Below are positions 25,014 to 39,080 of a stretch of DNA of 64,000 nucleotides, piece after piece. Source of the DNA: Chitinophaga pollutisoli (GTDB lineage Bacteria; Bacteroidota; Bacteroidia; Chitinophagales; Chitinophagaceae). Under the pieces are notes generated by a model, which saw nothing but the letters and a program-made list of their open reading frames with translations, was not told the DNA's origin and did not search any database. The stretch is taken from NCBI RefSeq assembly GCF_038396755.1, contig NZ_CP149822.1:4432001-4496000 (forward strand), in the 5' to 3' direction. A program made the position numbers and the translations under genes. Each line of letters begins with the position of its first letter. The stretch's first letter is position 1.

Positions 25014-28000
25014 ATGTCTCTAAAAAAGCCCAAACTAACGAAAGAGTAAATTTTGGAAAGATCAAACAAGTTGCTGAGACACCGGATCTGTTGGCTATCC
25101 AAATCCAATCTTTCAAGGATTTCTTCCAATTAGAAACCACACCAGACAAGCGTAACAACGAAGGCCTTTTTAAAGTATTCAAGGAAAACTTCCCGATCAC
25201 GGATACCAGAAATATCTTCAATCTGGAGTTCCTGGACTATTTCGTAGACCCTCCGCGTTATACCATCGAAGAATGTATTGAGCGGGGTTTGACGTATTCC
25301 GTTCCGCTGAAAGCGAAGCTTCGCCTCAGCTGTAACGACGAAGAACACGTCGATTTCCAAACCATTGTGCAGGATGTGTTCCTCGGGAACATTCCCTACA
25401 TGACCCCCAGAGGTACTTTCGTTATCAACGGCGCTGAGCGTGTAGTTGTATCCCAGCTTCACCGTTCGCCCGGTGTGTTCTTTGGACAGTCCGTGCATCC
25501 CAATGGTACCAAGATCTACTCTGCAAGGGTGATCCCCTTCAAAGGTGCCTGGATGGAGTTTGCGACAGACATCAACAACGTGATGTACGCTTACATCGAC
25601 CGTAAGAAGAAGTTCCCGGTTACCACCCTGTTAAGGGCTATCGGCTATGAAACAGACAAGGACATCCTCGAGCTGTTCGGCATGGCTGACGAAGTAAAAG
25701 CAGACCGCAAGAATCTTGAGAAATACGCCGGCAAAAAGCTGGCTGCCCGCGTTTTACGCAGCTGGGTGGAAGATTTCGTGGATGAAGACACGGGCGAAGT
25801 GGTGAGCATCGAAAGGAATGAGATCGTGCTCGAGCGCGACTCCATCCTGGACGAAGCGAACATCGAACTGATCACCGATATGGCCGTGAAATCCGTATTT
25901 GTGCAGAAGGAAGAAGTAAGCGGCGACTTTGCCATCATTTACAATACCCTCAACAAAGACACCTCCAACTCCGAGCTGGAAGCCGTTCAGCACATCTACC
26001 GCCAACTGCGCGGTGCAGATGCGCCGGATGATGAAACAGCAAGGGGTATCATCGATAAATTATTCTTCTCCGACAAACGCTATGACCTGGGCGATGTAGG
26101 CCGTTACAAAATCAACCGTAAACTGGGCCTCGCCACAGCACTCGATATGAAAGTGCTGACCAAACAGGATATCATCGCGATCATCAAATATCTCGTTCAG
26201 CTGACCAACGGCAAGGCGGAGATCGACGATATCGATCACCTGTCCAACCGCCGCGTCCGCACCGTGGGCGAGCAACTGTACGCGCAGTTCGGCGTAGGCC
26301 TGGCGCGTATGGCCCGTACCATCCGCGAGCGTATGAACGTACGTGACAACGAGGTATTTACGCCGGTAGACCTGATCAATGCGAGGACGCTGTCTTCCGT
26401 GATCAACTCCTTCTTCGGTACCAGCCAGCTTTCCCAGTTCCTGGACCAGACCAATCCCCTGTCCGAGATTACGCACAAGCGTCGTATCTCCGCACTCGGG
26501 CCCGGCGGTCTGTCCCGCGAGCGCGCAGGCTTCGAGGTGCGTGACGTACACTATAGCCACTATGGCCGTCTCTGCACGATCGAAACGCCTGAAGGTCCGA
26601 ACATCGGTCTGATCTCCACCCTGTGCGTTCATGCCATGGTGAATGAGATGGGCTTCATCGAAACACCGTACCGCAAGGTGAAAGACGGTAAAGTGGACAT
26701 GAACAAGATCGAGTACCTGAGCGCTGAGGAAGAAGACTCCGTTAAAATTGCACAGGCAAACGCCCCGCTCGACGAGAAGGGCGCGTTTACAGGCGATAAA
26801 GTGAAATCCCGCGAAACCGGCGATTTCCCGATCCTCGACCCGGGAGAAGTCGAATTCATGGACGTGGCGCCGAACCAGATCGTGGGTCTGAGCGCTTCCC
26901 TGATTCCGTTCCTCGAGCATGATGACGCCAACCGTGCGCTCATGGGATCGAACATGCAACGGCAGGCCGTTCCGCTGATCGCCCCCCAGGTTCCCATTGT
27001 GGGTACCGGCCTGGAAGGCAAGGCAGCGCGTGACTCCCGCCTGCAGATCACTTCGAAAGGCAAGGGCGTTGTGGAATTCGTTGACGCCAACGAGATCCAC
27101 GTTCGCTACGAGCGCGACGAAATGCAGAAACTGGTGAGCTTCGAAGACGACCTGATCGTTTACCAGCTGACCAAATTCGTTAAAACCAACCAGAGCACCT
27201 GCATCAACCTTCGTCCGGCCGTGAAGAAAGGACAGAAGGTGGAGGAAGGGGACTTCCTGACGGAAGGTTACGCCACCCGCGCCGGCGAGCTGGCACTGGG
27301 CCGCAACCTGAAAGTAGCGTTCATGCCCTGGAAAGGTTACAACTTCGAGGATGCTATCGTAATCTCGGAGCGCGTAGCCAAAGAAGACTGGTTTACCTCT
27401 ATCCATATCGACGAGTACGAGCTGGAAGTGCGCGACACCAAGCTGGGTGAAGAAGAACTGACGCCGGATATCCCGAACGTGAGCGAAGAGGCCACCAAGG
27501 ACCTGGATCAGAATGGTATCATCCGTGTAGGTGCGCACATTAAAGAAGGCGACATCCTTATCGGTAAGATCACTCCCCGCGGCGAAAGCGATCCTTCTCC
27601 GGAAGAAAAGCTGCTCCGCGCGATCTTCGGCGACAAGGCTTCCGATGCGAAAGACGCATCCCTGAAGGCGCCCCCGTCCACCGAAGGCGTTGTGATCGAT
27701 AAAAAACTGTTCTCCCGCGCGAAGAAGGACAAAAACTCCAAAACCCGCGAGAAAGCAGCCCTTGAGAAACTGGAGAAAATCCACCAGAAAAACGAGGAAG
27801 ACCTGCTCGAAGTACTGATGGGCAAATTGCTGACCCTGCTGAAGGAAAAAACTTCCGCGGGCATCACCAACACCTACGGTGAAGTACTGATTTCCAAAGG
27901 CTCCAAGTTCTCCAACAAGAACCTGGCGAATGTGGATTTCCAGAACGTAAACCCGCTGGGCTGGACGACCGATCAGGACACCAACGACCAGATCAACACC

Positions 28001-28822
28001 CTGCTCCACAACTACAACATCAAGTACAACGAGGAGCTGGGCCGTTATAAACGTGAGAAATTCAACATCTCCATCGGTGACGAACTGCCTGCAGGCGTAC
28101 TGAAACTGGCGAAGGTTTACCTGGCCAGCAAACGTAAACTGAAGGTGGGCGACAAGATGGCGGGCCGCCACGGTAACAAAGGTATCGTAGCCAAGATCGT
28201 GCGTGATGAAGACATGCCGTTCCTGGAAGATGGTACACCGGTAGACATCGTACTGAACCCCCTGGGCGTACCTTCCCGTATGAACCTCGGGCAGATTTAC
28301 GAAACCGTACTGGGCTGGGCCGGTCAGAAACTGGGCGTTCGTTTCGCCACTCCGATCTTCGACGGTGCGAGCACCGAAGAAATCGCGGGTTACATTTCTG
28401 AAGCGAAACTGCCGAGCTTCGGCCACACTTACCTGAGCGATGGCGAAACCGGCGAACGCTTCCACCAGAAAGCGACCGTAGGTATCATCTATATGCTGAA
28501 ACTCAGCCACATGGTGGACGACAAGATGCACGCCCGTTCAATCGGACCCTACTCCCTCATCACGCAACAGCCCCTGGGTGGTAAAGCCCAGTTCGGTGGC
28601 CAGCGTTTTGGTGAGATGGAGGTGTGGGCACTCGAAGCTTACGGTGCATCCAATATCCTGCAGGAACTGCTCACCATCAAGTCCGACGATATCGTGGGCC
28701 GCGCGAAAGCTTACGAATCGATCGTTAAGGGCGACAACATCCCGAAAGCGGGTGTTCCCGAGTCCTTCAACGTATTGATCCACGAGCTGAGAGGCCTGGG
28801 TCTGGACCTGAAATTCGACTGA
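25014..28822 (+). CDS. rpoB: DNA-directed RNA polymerase subunit beta (start region out of frame)
   Basis: The body from 25028 to 28822 is one open frame encoding a complete Bacteroidota RpoB. It includes the rifampicin region ([25 protein letters not shown]), the Sw3/active-site segments [10 protein letters not shown] and [10 protein letters not shown], and the C-terminal [24 protein letters not shown]. The frame is already coding at [14 protein letters not shown], well before its first conventional start codon (TTG 25091). The only ATG in place, 25014, is in the 0 frame ([11 protein letters not shown], stop at 25047) and reaches the body only by a -1 shift. That shift would occur at A_AAA_AAG (25022-25028) and give [15 protein letters not shown]. 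The start is therefore either a programmed frameshift, a one-base deletion, or a non-canonical start. Confidence 0.95.
25022..25028 (+). promoter_or_regulatory. Slippery heptamer A_AAA_AAG at the rpoB start
   Basis: In the frame of ATG 25014 the bases read CTA-AAA-AAG, which is the X_XXY_YYZ heptamer used for -1 frameshifting in E. coli dnaX. Slippage moves ribosomes exactly into the rpoB frame, and the 0 frame stops six codons later. Confidence 0.55.
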
Positions 28823-28838
28823 TAACTGTATTCAAGCG

Positions 28839-28870
28839 AGGCTTGGACGGAATTTCAACCGTCCGGGCCT
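28839..28870 (+). promoter_or_regulatory. Hairpin between rpoB and rpoC
   Basis: AGGCTTGGACGG (28839-28850) pairs with CCGTCCGGGCCT (28859-28870) over 12 positions (two G-T wobbles) around an 8-nt loop. Only CCTTCAG follows, so it is not a standard terminator. A processing or stability element in the 168-nt spacer is likely. Confidence 0.65.
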
Positions 28871-28990
28871 CCTTCAGATACCGTCGTAGCAGAATGCAGT
28901 AACCGCGTGAATGTTCAGAATGATTAAGGAAAAGGAAACCTGATTAGCCGGCTTCACGCAAGACATTGAGTTTTCTTTAAACAACATACA

Positions 28991-33289
<4,299 letters not shown>

Positions 33290-33311
33290 GTCTCGCACCG
33301 AATCATATTCC

Positions 33312-33343
33312 AAGGCCGCTCCACCCGGGGCGGCCTTTTTTTA
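33312..33343 (+). terminator. Terminator of the rpoBC transcript
   Basis: AAGGCCGC (33312-33319) pairs with GCGGCCTT (33330-33337), with further C-G pairing inside, and is followed by seven T. Confidence 0.92.
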
Positions 33344-33502
33344 TTTCCGGAACCGTATTAAGTTCTTATTAAAAAGCCTGGGAACCCCTTGGATTTATCC
33401 GCTCGCCACCGTATTTTGTAACTTTATGTAACTGACTTGAAAGCAGAACATAATAATCCGTAAGTTGACGAAATATTAAACAAGCATAGAAAACACATTA
33501 CC

Positions 33503-34525
33503 ATGCGTCTACGTTATCGAATGATGATTCCGGCATTACTGGCCGCTGCGGCGGTGAACGGGCAGGCGCCCGCATTTCACCTGGACAATTACACCATACC
33601 GAAAGGCAAGTCCGGCGCGGTGATCGGGCAGGTGTATGCCGGCCTGGAAGCTGCCAAAGGCGTGAAACTGGCGGAAGATACTTCGGGCCTGTTCATGATC
33701 GGCAAGAAGGGAGAAGTGCGTTTGAAGAAGAAGAAAAGCATCGGCGAATCTTCGGCCGTGCAATACGCGGTGACGCTGGAGCTGAACGGGCAGAAAGAGC
33801 CGTTTATTTTCGTGAAAGATGATTTCGCGCGCAATAAGATCGTGGCCCACCGTGGCGCGTGGAAGCATACGGGTGCAAGCCAGAACTCCATTTCTTCGCT
33901 GCGCGATGCGGTACGCCTGGGCTGCGAGGGCACGGAATTCGACGTTTGGTTGTCTAAAGACGGCGTGCCGGTGCTTTCGCATGATCATCACATCGGGGGC
34001 AAGGTCGTTGAAGAAACCAATATGGCCGATCTCGCCACGATCGAACTGAATAGAGGGGACCGCGTGCCCACGTTCGAGCAGTACCTCGAAGACGGCATGA
34101 AGCAAAACATCACCCGCCTGGTGCTGGAGCTGAAACCTTCCAAAACCGGTCGCGGCGAACAGCTGGCGCAGGCGTGCTACGACCTCATCCGCAAGCATAA
34201 ATCACAGGCCTGGATGCTGTATATCAGCTTCGATTATAATATCTGCAGGAAACTGGTGGCCCTCGACCCCCATGCCAAGGTGGCCTACCTCAATGGCGAC
34301 AAATCACCCGCGGAACTGAAAGCCGCCGGGATCTGGGGCTTCGATTACGCCTGGAAGGTCATCGATAAAGACATGACTATCTTCCAGCAGGCGAAGAAAA
34401 GCGGCGTAACGGTGAATATCTGGACGGTGAACGACCCTGCGCAGATGGACACTTACCTCAAGGCCGGGACGGATTTCCTGACCACCGACGAGCCGGAAAT
34501 TGCACTCGAAAAGATGAAAAAGTAA
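33503..34525 (+). CDS. Glycerophosphodiester phosphodiesterase family protein, secreted
   Basis: Encodes 340 residues with a signal peptide (about 1-20, cleavage near NGQA). An N-terminal region of about 85 residues resembles a cadherin-like or immunoglobulin strand set (FHLDNYTIPKGKSGAVIGQV). The GDPD TIM barrel follows, with His116-Arg117 (VAHRGAW), Glu145 and Asp147 (EGTEFDVW), and His160 (LSHDHH) forming the metal and phosphate site. It would hydrolyse glycerophosphodiesters in the periplasm to glycerol 3-phosphate and an alcohol. It is a single-gene unit with its own terminator at 34534. Confidence 0.9.
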   Translation: MRLRYRMMIPALLAAAAVNGQAPAFHLDNYTIPKGKSGAVIGQVYAGLEAAKGVKLAEDTSGLFMIGKKGEVRLKKKKSIGESSAVQYAVTLELNGQKEPFIFVKDDFARNKIVAHRGAWKHTGASQNSISSLRDAVRLGCEGTEFDVWLSKDGVPVLSHDHHIGGKVVEETNMADLATIELNRGDRVPTFEQYLEDGMKQNITRLVLELKPSKTGRGEQLAQACYDLIRKHKSQAWMLYISFDYNICRKLVALDPHAKVAYLNGDKSPAELKAAGIWGFDYAWKVIDKDMTIFQQAKKSGVTVNIWTVNDPAQMDTYLKAGTDFLTTDEPEIALEKMKK

Positions 34526-34533
34526 TGATAATG

Positions 34534-34557
34534 AAGGGGGACGATGTCCCCCTTTTT
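34534..34557 (+). terminator. Terminator after the GDPD gene
   Basis: AAGGGGGA pairs with TCCCCCTT and is followed by T residues. Confidence 0.8.
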
Positions 34558-34707
34558 CGTTTTTAAGGGGAAATGTGCCTGCAAACCCTTACCTGACCTA
34601 TCTTTCCACTATTTTCTTTTTAACGTTTTTTTATATCCCAAAAACCTTATTTTAGCCGCCGCAACAATCTCATTATATCCAAGCGTACTAAAAATCTACC
34701 GATCAAC

Positions 34708-35304
34708 ATGCACACCCGTCAACTTATTGTGAAAAATGGTTTATTTCTGATGGCGATCGCCGGCGTATTTGCAGCCTGTCAGCCAAACAACGGTAAATCC
34801 GCCGCCAAACCCGGTGCGGACTCATCCGTAAATGCCGCTGCCGGCGTACAAAAGCTTGCCTATGTAGATATTGATTCGCTGGAAGCTCATTACGATTATT
34901 TCAAAGACAAGAAGGCAGAACTGGACCGGAAGAAAGAAGCCGCCCAGAATGAGATCGCCGGCCGTGAGCGTGCGCTGCAGAACGAACTGCAATCGCTGCA
35001 GCAACAGGCGCCTACCATGACGCAGGCACAGGGCCAGGCTGCTGAAGCCAGCCTCCAGCGCAAAGCCCAACAGCATGAGGCAAACCGTCAGAACCTCATC
35101 GCGCAGCTGCAAACCCAGGAAGCGCAGTTCTCCGAAGATCTGCAGAAAAGACTGGAAGAAACGATTAAAACGGTAAACGGCAACCGCTACGCCTTTATCT
35201 TCTCATACCGCGCCGGAGCGTCCAATATCCTGTACAAGGATGAAGCGTACGACATCACCGACGAAGTGATCAAGGCGCTGAACCAGGAATCTCCGAAAAA
35301 ATAA
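34708..35304 (+). CDS. OmpH/Skp-family lipoprotein
   Basis: Encodes 198 residues. A lipoprotein signal ends FAAC with Cys24, followed by a Gly/Ala/Asn-rich linker (25-47). The OmpH domain starts KLAYVDIDSLEAHYDYFKDKKAEL and continues in a long Gln/Glu/Lys coiled coil (about 65-155). It ends with the strand pair YAFIFSYRAGASNILYKDEAYDIT. Skp proteins chaperone outer-membrane proteins in the periplasm. Lipid anchoring, seen here, is common for Bacteroidota relatives and may tether the chaperone to a membrane. Confidence 0.9.
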   Translation: MHTRQLIVKNGLFLMAIAGVFAACQPNNGKSAAKPGADSSVNAAAGVQKLAYVDIDSLEAHYDYFKDKKAELDRKKEAAQNEIAGRERALQNELQSLQQQAPTMTQAQGQAAEASLQRKAQQHEANRQNLIAQLQTQEAQFSEDLQKRLEETIKTVNGNRYAFIFSYRAGASNILYKDEAYDITDEVIKALNQESPKK

Positions 35305-35323
35305 TTAAACGAATTTTACGTTT

Positions 35324-35354
35324 GATCCCGGTGTAGCAACCGGGATTTTCTTTT
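35324..35354 (+). terminator. Terminator after the OmpH gene
   Basis: ATCCCGGT (35325-35332) pairs with ACCGGGAT (35339-35346), followed by a T-rich stretch. Confidence 0.82.
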
Positions 35355-35378
35355 ATCAACCATTTTATCAACCTCTAC

Positions 35379-36809
35379 ATGTCCAACCCTACGCATTCTT
35401 TCAAGCCTACTTTGAGTCTTGTTGACGCCACGATGATCGTGGCGGGCTCTATGATCGGTTCCGGCATTTTCATTGTATCAGCCGAAGTGGCCCGTTCCAT
35501 GGGGTCTTCGGGCTGGATGATGGCCATGTGGGTGCTGGCCGGCGTGGTGACGCTGATCGCCGCCCTCAGTTACGGCGAGCTTTCCGGGATGTTCCCGAAA
35601 GCCGGCGGCCAGTACGTTTACCTGCGCGAAGCTTACAATCCTTTTATCGCATTTCTTTTCGGGTGGACGCAATTCGGCGTGATCCAGACCGGCACCATCG
35701 CCGCCGTGGCGATGGCTTTCGCCAAGTACCTCGGGTACCTGGCGCCGGGACTCGGGGAAACGAATGTCCTCTTTGCCATGCCGCTGGGCAGCTGGAATTT
35801 TTCGGTCAATATGGCCCAGATCATCGCCATTCTTTCCATCGTGCTGCTCACCTGGATCAATACCAAAGGAGTTAAAAACGGGAAGATCATCCAGACCGTT
35901 TTCACCTTTACCAAACTCTTCTCCCTGTTCGGCCTGATCATTTTCGGCCTACTGATTGGCGCGAAAGCGGAAGTTTGGAACGCCAACTGGGAAAACGCCT
36001 GGACAACGGCCAACCTCAAAATGGTGGACGGCCAGCTGGTGACAACGGCCCTCAGCGGCATGGCGTTCCTGGGCGCTATCGCCGTATCGATGAAAGGCAC
36101 CCTGTTTTCCAGCGACGCCTGGAACAACGTGACGTTTATCGCCGGGGAGATCAAAAGCCCGGAGAAGAACATCGGGCGCGCCCTGTTCCTGGGAACTTTC
36201 ATCGTGACCATCATCTATGTTGCCGCCAACCTCATGTACCTGGCCGTGCTGCCCTTTAACGAGATTGCTTTCGCGGAGAACGAAAGGGTAGGGGTAGCCG
36301 CCGCGGAGCGGATTTTCGGGCCCGGCGTGGGTGCCATGGCGATCGCTGTAATGATCATCATCTCGACGTTCGGGTGTAATAACGGGCTTATCCTTTCGGG
36401 GGCGCGGATTTACTATACTATGGCGAAAGACGGGCTGTTCTTCCGTAAGGCGGGCACGCTCAACAATTACGACGTTCCGGGTACGGGTCTGTGGATCCAG
36501 TGCCTCTGGGCCTCGCTGCTCTGCCTCAGCGGCAAGTACGGCGATCTGCTCACCATGGTAATCTTCGGCGTGCTGCTTTTCTATGTAATCACCATTATCG
36601 GGATTTTCGTGCTGCGCAGGACGCGCCCCGACATCCCCCGGAGCTACAAAGCCTTTGGTTATCCCGTGCTGCCCGCGCTGTACGTACTGGTGGCGCTGTC
36701 GCTCGCCGTGCTGCTGCTCATTTACGAGCCGGAATACGCGGTGCCGGGATTGGGGATTATCCTGCTGGGGATACCTTTGTATTTTGTCGCGAAGAAAGAG
36801 ATAAAATAA
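35379..36809 (+). CDS. APC-family amino acid permease
   Basis: A 476-residue inner-membrane transporter with about twelve hydrophobic segments. The first helix contains the substrate-binding unwound motif IVAGSMIGSGIFIVSAEV. ALSYGELSGMFPKAGGQYVYLREAYNPFIAF is the conserved second-helix and loop region of the APC superfamily (LAT-like). It probably exchanges or imports amino acids; the substrate cannot be told. It stands alone with its own terminator. Confidence 0.92.
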   Translation: MSNPTHSFKPTLSLVDATMIVAGSMIGSGIFIVSAEVARSMGSSGWMMAMWVLAGVVTLIAALSYGELSGMFPKAGGQYVYLREAYNPFIAFLFGWTQFGVIQTGTIAAVAMAFAKYLGYLAPGLGETNVLFAMPLGSWNFSVNMAQIIAILSIVLLTWINTKGVKNGKIIQTVFTFTKLFSLFGLIIFGLLIGAKAEVWNANWENAWTTANLKMVDGQLVTTALSGMAFLGAIAVSMKGTLFSSDAWNNVTFIAGEIKSPEKNIGRALFLGTFIVTIIYVAANLMYLAVLPFNEIAFAENERVGVAAAERIFGPGVGAMAIAVMIIISTFGCNNGLILSGARIYYTMAKDGLFFRKAGTLNNYDVPGTGLWIQCLWASLLCLSGKYGDLLTMVIFGVLLFYVITIIGIFVLRRTRPDIPRSYKAFGYPVLPALYVLVALSLAVLLLIYEPEYAVPGLGIILLGIPLYFVAKKEIK

Positions 36810-36825
36810 CCGGTTTGCTATAAGT

Positions 36826-36860
36826 AAAGCCGCGCAGCCAATTGGTTTGCGCGGCTTTTT
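36826..36860 (+). terminator. Terminator after the APC permease gene
   Basis: AGCCGCGCA (36828-36836) pairs exactly with TGCGCGGCT (36848-36856), followed by T residues. Confidence 0.88.
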
Positions 36861-37259
36861 GCGTGTATAAGAGAACAGGAATCAAGCCATTGTATGTGAT
36901 AACACAGAATTTTCATCACTGCGGGAATAATACAGGCGCGTGGCGTAATTTAGAGGAAGAAGACCAGGAAATGCCAATTTAGCAAGACACACTTAAGACC
37001 CGATAACCCTGAAACTGCACTTCCTGCAAACAGATCATTAACCAGAAAGGCATGGAAAATCTCCACTACGATTTTCCTATCAATAATATCTGACTATTGT
37101 TGCCGGCCGTGTTGCGGGCGTCTCCAACACGCCGGCACCACATGGTCAGCGGAAGGTTTCGTGTATTCCGAAAATCATCGAAGCCCTCTTTAGAGAACCA
37201 TTGAAAGCCTACACAATTGCATTCTCGAACATTCACATGATTTTATGCCCGGCACACTG
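36861..37259. other. Non-coding gap with one strong hairpin
   Basis: I see no gene here on either strand. The only marked structure is an inverted repeat: TGCCGGC-c-GTGTTG (37101-37114) against CAACACGCCGGCA (37125-37137), 13 pairs with one bulge. No T-run follows. Confidence 0.5.
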
Positions 37260-37290
37260 TTTCCACAGCGTGCTTTTTTATTTACATTTG
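37260..37290 (+). promoter_or_regulatory. Promoter of the DUF4254-heptosyltransferase operon
   Basis: TTTC at 37260-37263, a 19-nt spacer and a perfect TACATTTG at 37283-37290. With the five-base offset seen at the SRP RNA, transcription would start at the A of the ATG at 37295. Confidence 0.75.
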
Positions 37291-37294
37291 CTGC

Positions 37295-37906
37295 ATGTTT
37301 ACTGCACTTTGCATCGAAATTTTTGACCAGAGCATCCGCGATTACCATGTGGCCGACGACATCCACCAGGCGATCCGGAACCCTTATGAAAACACTACCG
37401 TAGAACATCTCCTGTATGCCAAAAACTGGATCGATACCGTTCAGTGGCACCTGGAAGATGTGATCCGCGACCCCGCCATCGACCCCGTGAAAGCGCTGGA
37501 AATGAAGCGCTGGATCGACCGGTCGAACCAGGAACGTACCGATATGGTGGAATATATCGACAGCTATTTTCTCGAAAAATATAAAGACGTGATCCCCGTG
37601 GCTTCGGCAGCCATCAACACCGAAAGCCCGGCCTGGGCCATCGACCGGCTGTCGATCCTCGGCCTCAAAATCTACCACATGCGGGAAGAAGCCACGCGCC
37701 CCGATGCCACCGAAGCCCACCGCGAAGCCTGCGCCCGCAAGCTGGACGTGTTGCTGGAGCAGCAGCGCGATTTATCCACCGCCATCGAAGCGCTGCTGGA
37801 AGATATTTCCAAAGGCCGCAAATACATGAAAGTGTATAAGCAGATGAAAATGTACAACGATCCCTCGCTCAATCCCGTTCTCTATGGGCAAAAATCCGGT
37901 CAATAA
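37295..37906 (+). CDS. DUF4254 protein
   Basis: Encodes 203 residues, predicted cytosolic and mostly helical. FTALCIEIFDQSIRDYHVADDI at the start and the Trp-rich NWIDTVQWHLEDVIRDP segment match DUF4254, a Bacteroidota family of unknown function usually found next to lipopolysaccharide glycosyltransferases. Its 3' end overlaps the heptosyltransferase gene by 23 nt, supporting a shared role in core oligosaccharide synthesis. The predicted transcript is leaderless. Confidence 0.88.
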   Translation: MFTALCIEIFDQSIRDYHVADDIHQAIRNPYENTTVEHLLYAKNWIDTVQWHLEDVIRDPAIDPVKALEMKRWIDRSNQERTDMVEYIDSYFLEKYKDVIPVASAAINTESPAWAIDRLSILGLKIYHMREEATRPDATEAHREACARKLDVLLEQQRDLSTAIEALLEDISKGRKYMKVYKQMKMYNDPSLNPVLYGQKSGQ

Positions 37907-38897
37907 AACGACCCTGCTGGCCGTGCGCTTCAGCGCCATGGGCGATGTGGCCATGACTATTCCCGTTATGAAACAGGTGCTGGATACGTATCCGGACCTG
38001 ACCATCGTATTCGTCACCAATAAGAACTGGGGCGCCCTCTGCCAGGGGATTCCCCGCCTCATATTCGTGCCGGCCGACCTCAAGGGCGAACACAAGGGCG
38101 TCAACGGCCTTTTCCGCCTCTTCCGGGCCGTCCGCGCGCAATTTCCGGGCATCCGCGCCATGGCGGACCTCCACCAGGTGCTTCGCAGCCAGATCATCCG
38201 GTCTTTTTTCCGCCTCACGGCCGTTAAAGTAGCGGTGATCGACAAAGGAAGGTCCGGGAAGAAGGCGCTCACGCGGAAAGACCATAAAATCCTCCGGCCG
38301 CTTACCTCCACCCTCGACCGTTACCGTGCCGTTTTCGCGAAGCTGGGCTACCCCGTGGCGGCCGATACGCCGGGCACGTTGCCGCGCAAACCCGCGGCGA
38401 AACAACAGATCGGCATCGCGCCGTTTGCCACCTACCGAGAGAAAACGTACCCCATTGAAAAGATGGAAGTGGTCATCCGCCAGTTGCGCGAGCGCACCGA
38501 AGCGGAAATCCTGTTGTTTGGCGGCGGGAAGGAAGAAACGGCGAAGCTGGAATCGCTGGCAAAACGTGTGAACGGATTGCAGGTGGTAGCAGGTAAGCAT
38601 TCGCTGGAAGAGGAGCTGCGGATCATCAGCGGCCTGCAACTCATGGTAAGTATGGATTCGGCAAATATGCACCTGGCGTCGTTGTATGGCGTGCCCGTGG
38701 TGTCTGTATGGGGCGCCACGCATCCTTACGCGGGTTTCATGGGATTCGGGCAGCGGGAACAGAACGCGGTGCAGCTGGATTTATATTGCCGTCCTTGCTC
38801 GGTATTCGGGAGCAAACCCTGTTTCCGGGGCGATCACGCCTGTATGGAAGAACTTGCACCGGAGCATATCGTAGGGGCTGTGATGCGGTTGTTATAG
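37884..38897 (+). CDS. Glycosyltransferase family 9 (heptosyltransferase-like)
   Basis: A 337-residue GT-B enzyme of the ADP-heptose:LPS heptosyltransferase family. The N-terminal domain begins LLAVRFSAMGDVAMTIPVMKQVL, the typical acceptor-side motif. The C-terminal donor site contains LFGGGKEE, MVSMDSANMHLASLYGVPVVSVWGATHP and the Cys-rich end RPCSVFGSKPCFRGDHACMEEL. It likely adds a sugar to the lipopolysaccharide core at the inner membrane. Translation probably couples to the overlapping DUF4254 gene. Confidence 0.92.
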   Translation: MGKNPVNKTTLLAVRFSAMGDVAMTIPVMKQVLDTYPDLTIVFVTNKNWGALCQGIPRLIFVPADLKGEHKGVNGLFRLFRAVRAQFPGIRAMADLHQVLRSQIIRSFFRLTAVKVAVIDKGRSGKKALTRKDHKILRPLTSTLDRYRAVFAKLGYPVAADTPGTLPRKPAAKQQIGIAPFATYREKTYPIEKMEVVIRQLRERTEAEILLFGGGKEETAKLESLAKRVNGLQVVAGKHSLEEELRIISGLQLMVSMDSANMHLASLYGVPVVSVWGATHPYAGFMGFGQREQNAVQLDLYCRPCSVFGSKPCFRGDHACMEELAPEHIVGAVMRLL

Positions 38898-38956
38898 TGT
38901 AAAAGCCTTTGCAGGAGGGAGTTACAGTACTTTTTTTCTAAAAAAGCGAACATTTT

Positions 38957-38986
38957 TTTGCAGAAATAAAAAAAATTATACTTTTG
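38957..38986 (+). promoter_or_regulatory. Promoter of tRNA-Gln
   Basis: TTTG at 38957-38960, an 18-nt spacer and TACTTTTG at 38979-38986. Confidence 0.82.
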
Positions 38987-39002
38987 CAATCCCAACGAAC
39001 GG

Positions 39003-39073
39003 TGCCCGATAGTATAATGGTAGTACGACAGATTTTGGTTCTGTTTGTCTTGGTTCGAATCCAGGTCGGGCAA
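39003..39073 (+). tRNA. tRNA-Gln (TTG)
   Basis: Acceptor TGCCCGA pairs with TCGGGCA, discriminator A. The anticodon arm ACAGA-TTTTGGT-TCTGT carries TTG. The T-arm has TTCGAAT. A perfect terminator hairpin follows at 39081. Confidence 0.96.
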
Positions 39074-39080
39074 CAAGGAA

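Noticed and set aside
25091..25093. TTG 25091 as the real rpoB start
   Set aside because: Conserved N-terminal coding sequence ([17 protein letters not shown]) extends well upstream in the same frame, so the protein must begin earlier.
26060..28531. An 823-codon open frame on the minus strand opposite rpoB
   Set aside because: It mirrors the codon structure of a highly biased essential gene, has no family motif and no promoter. The same happens opposite rpoC (30827-33313) and glpK (1928-3475).
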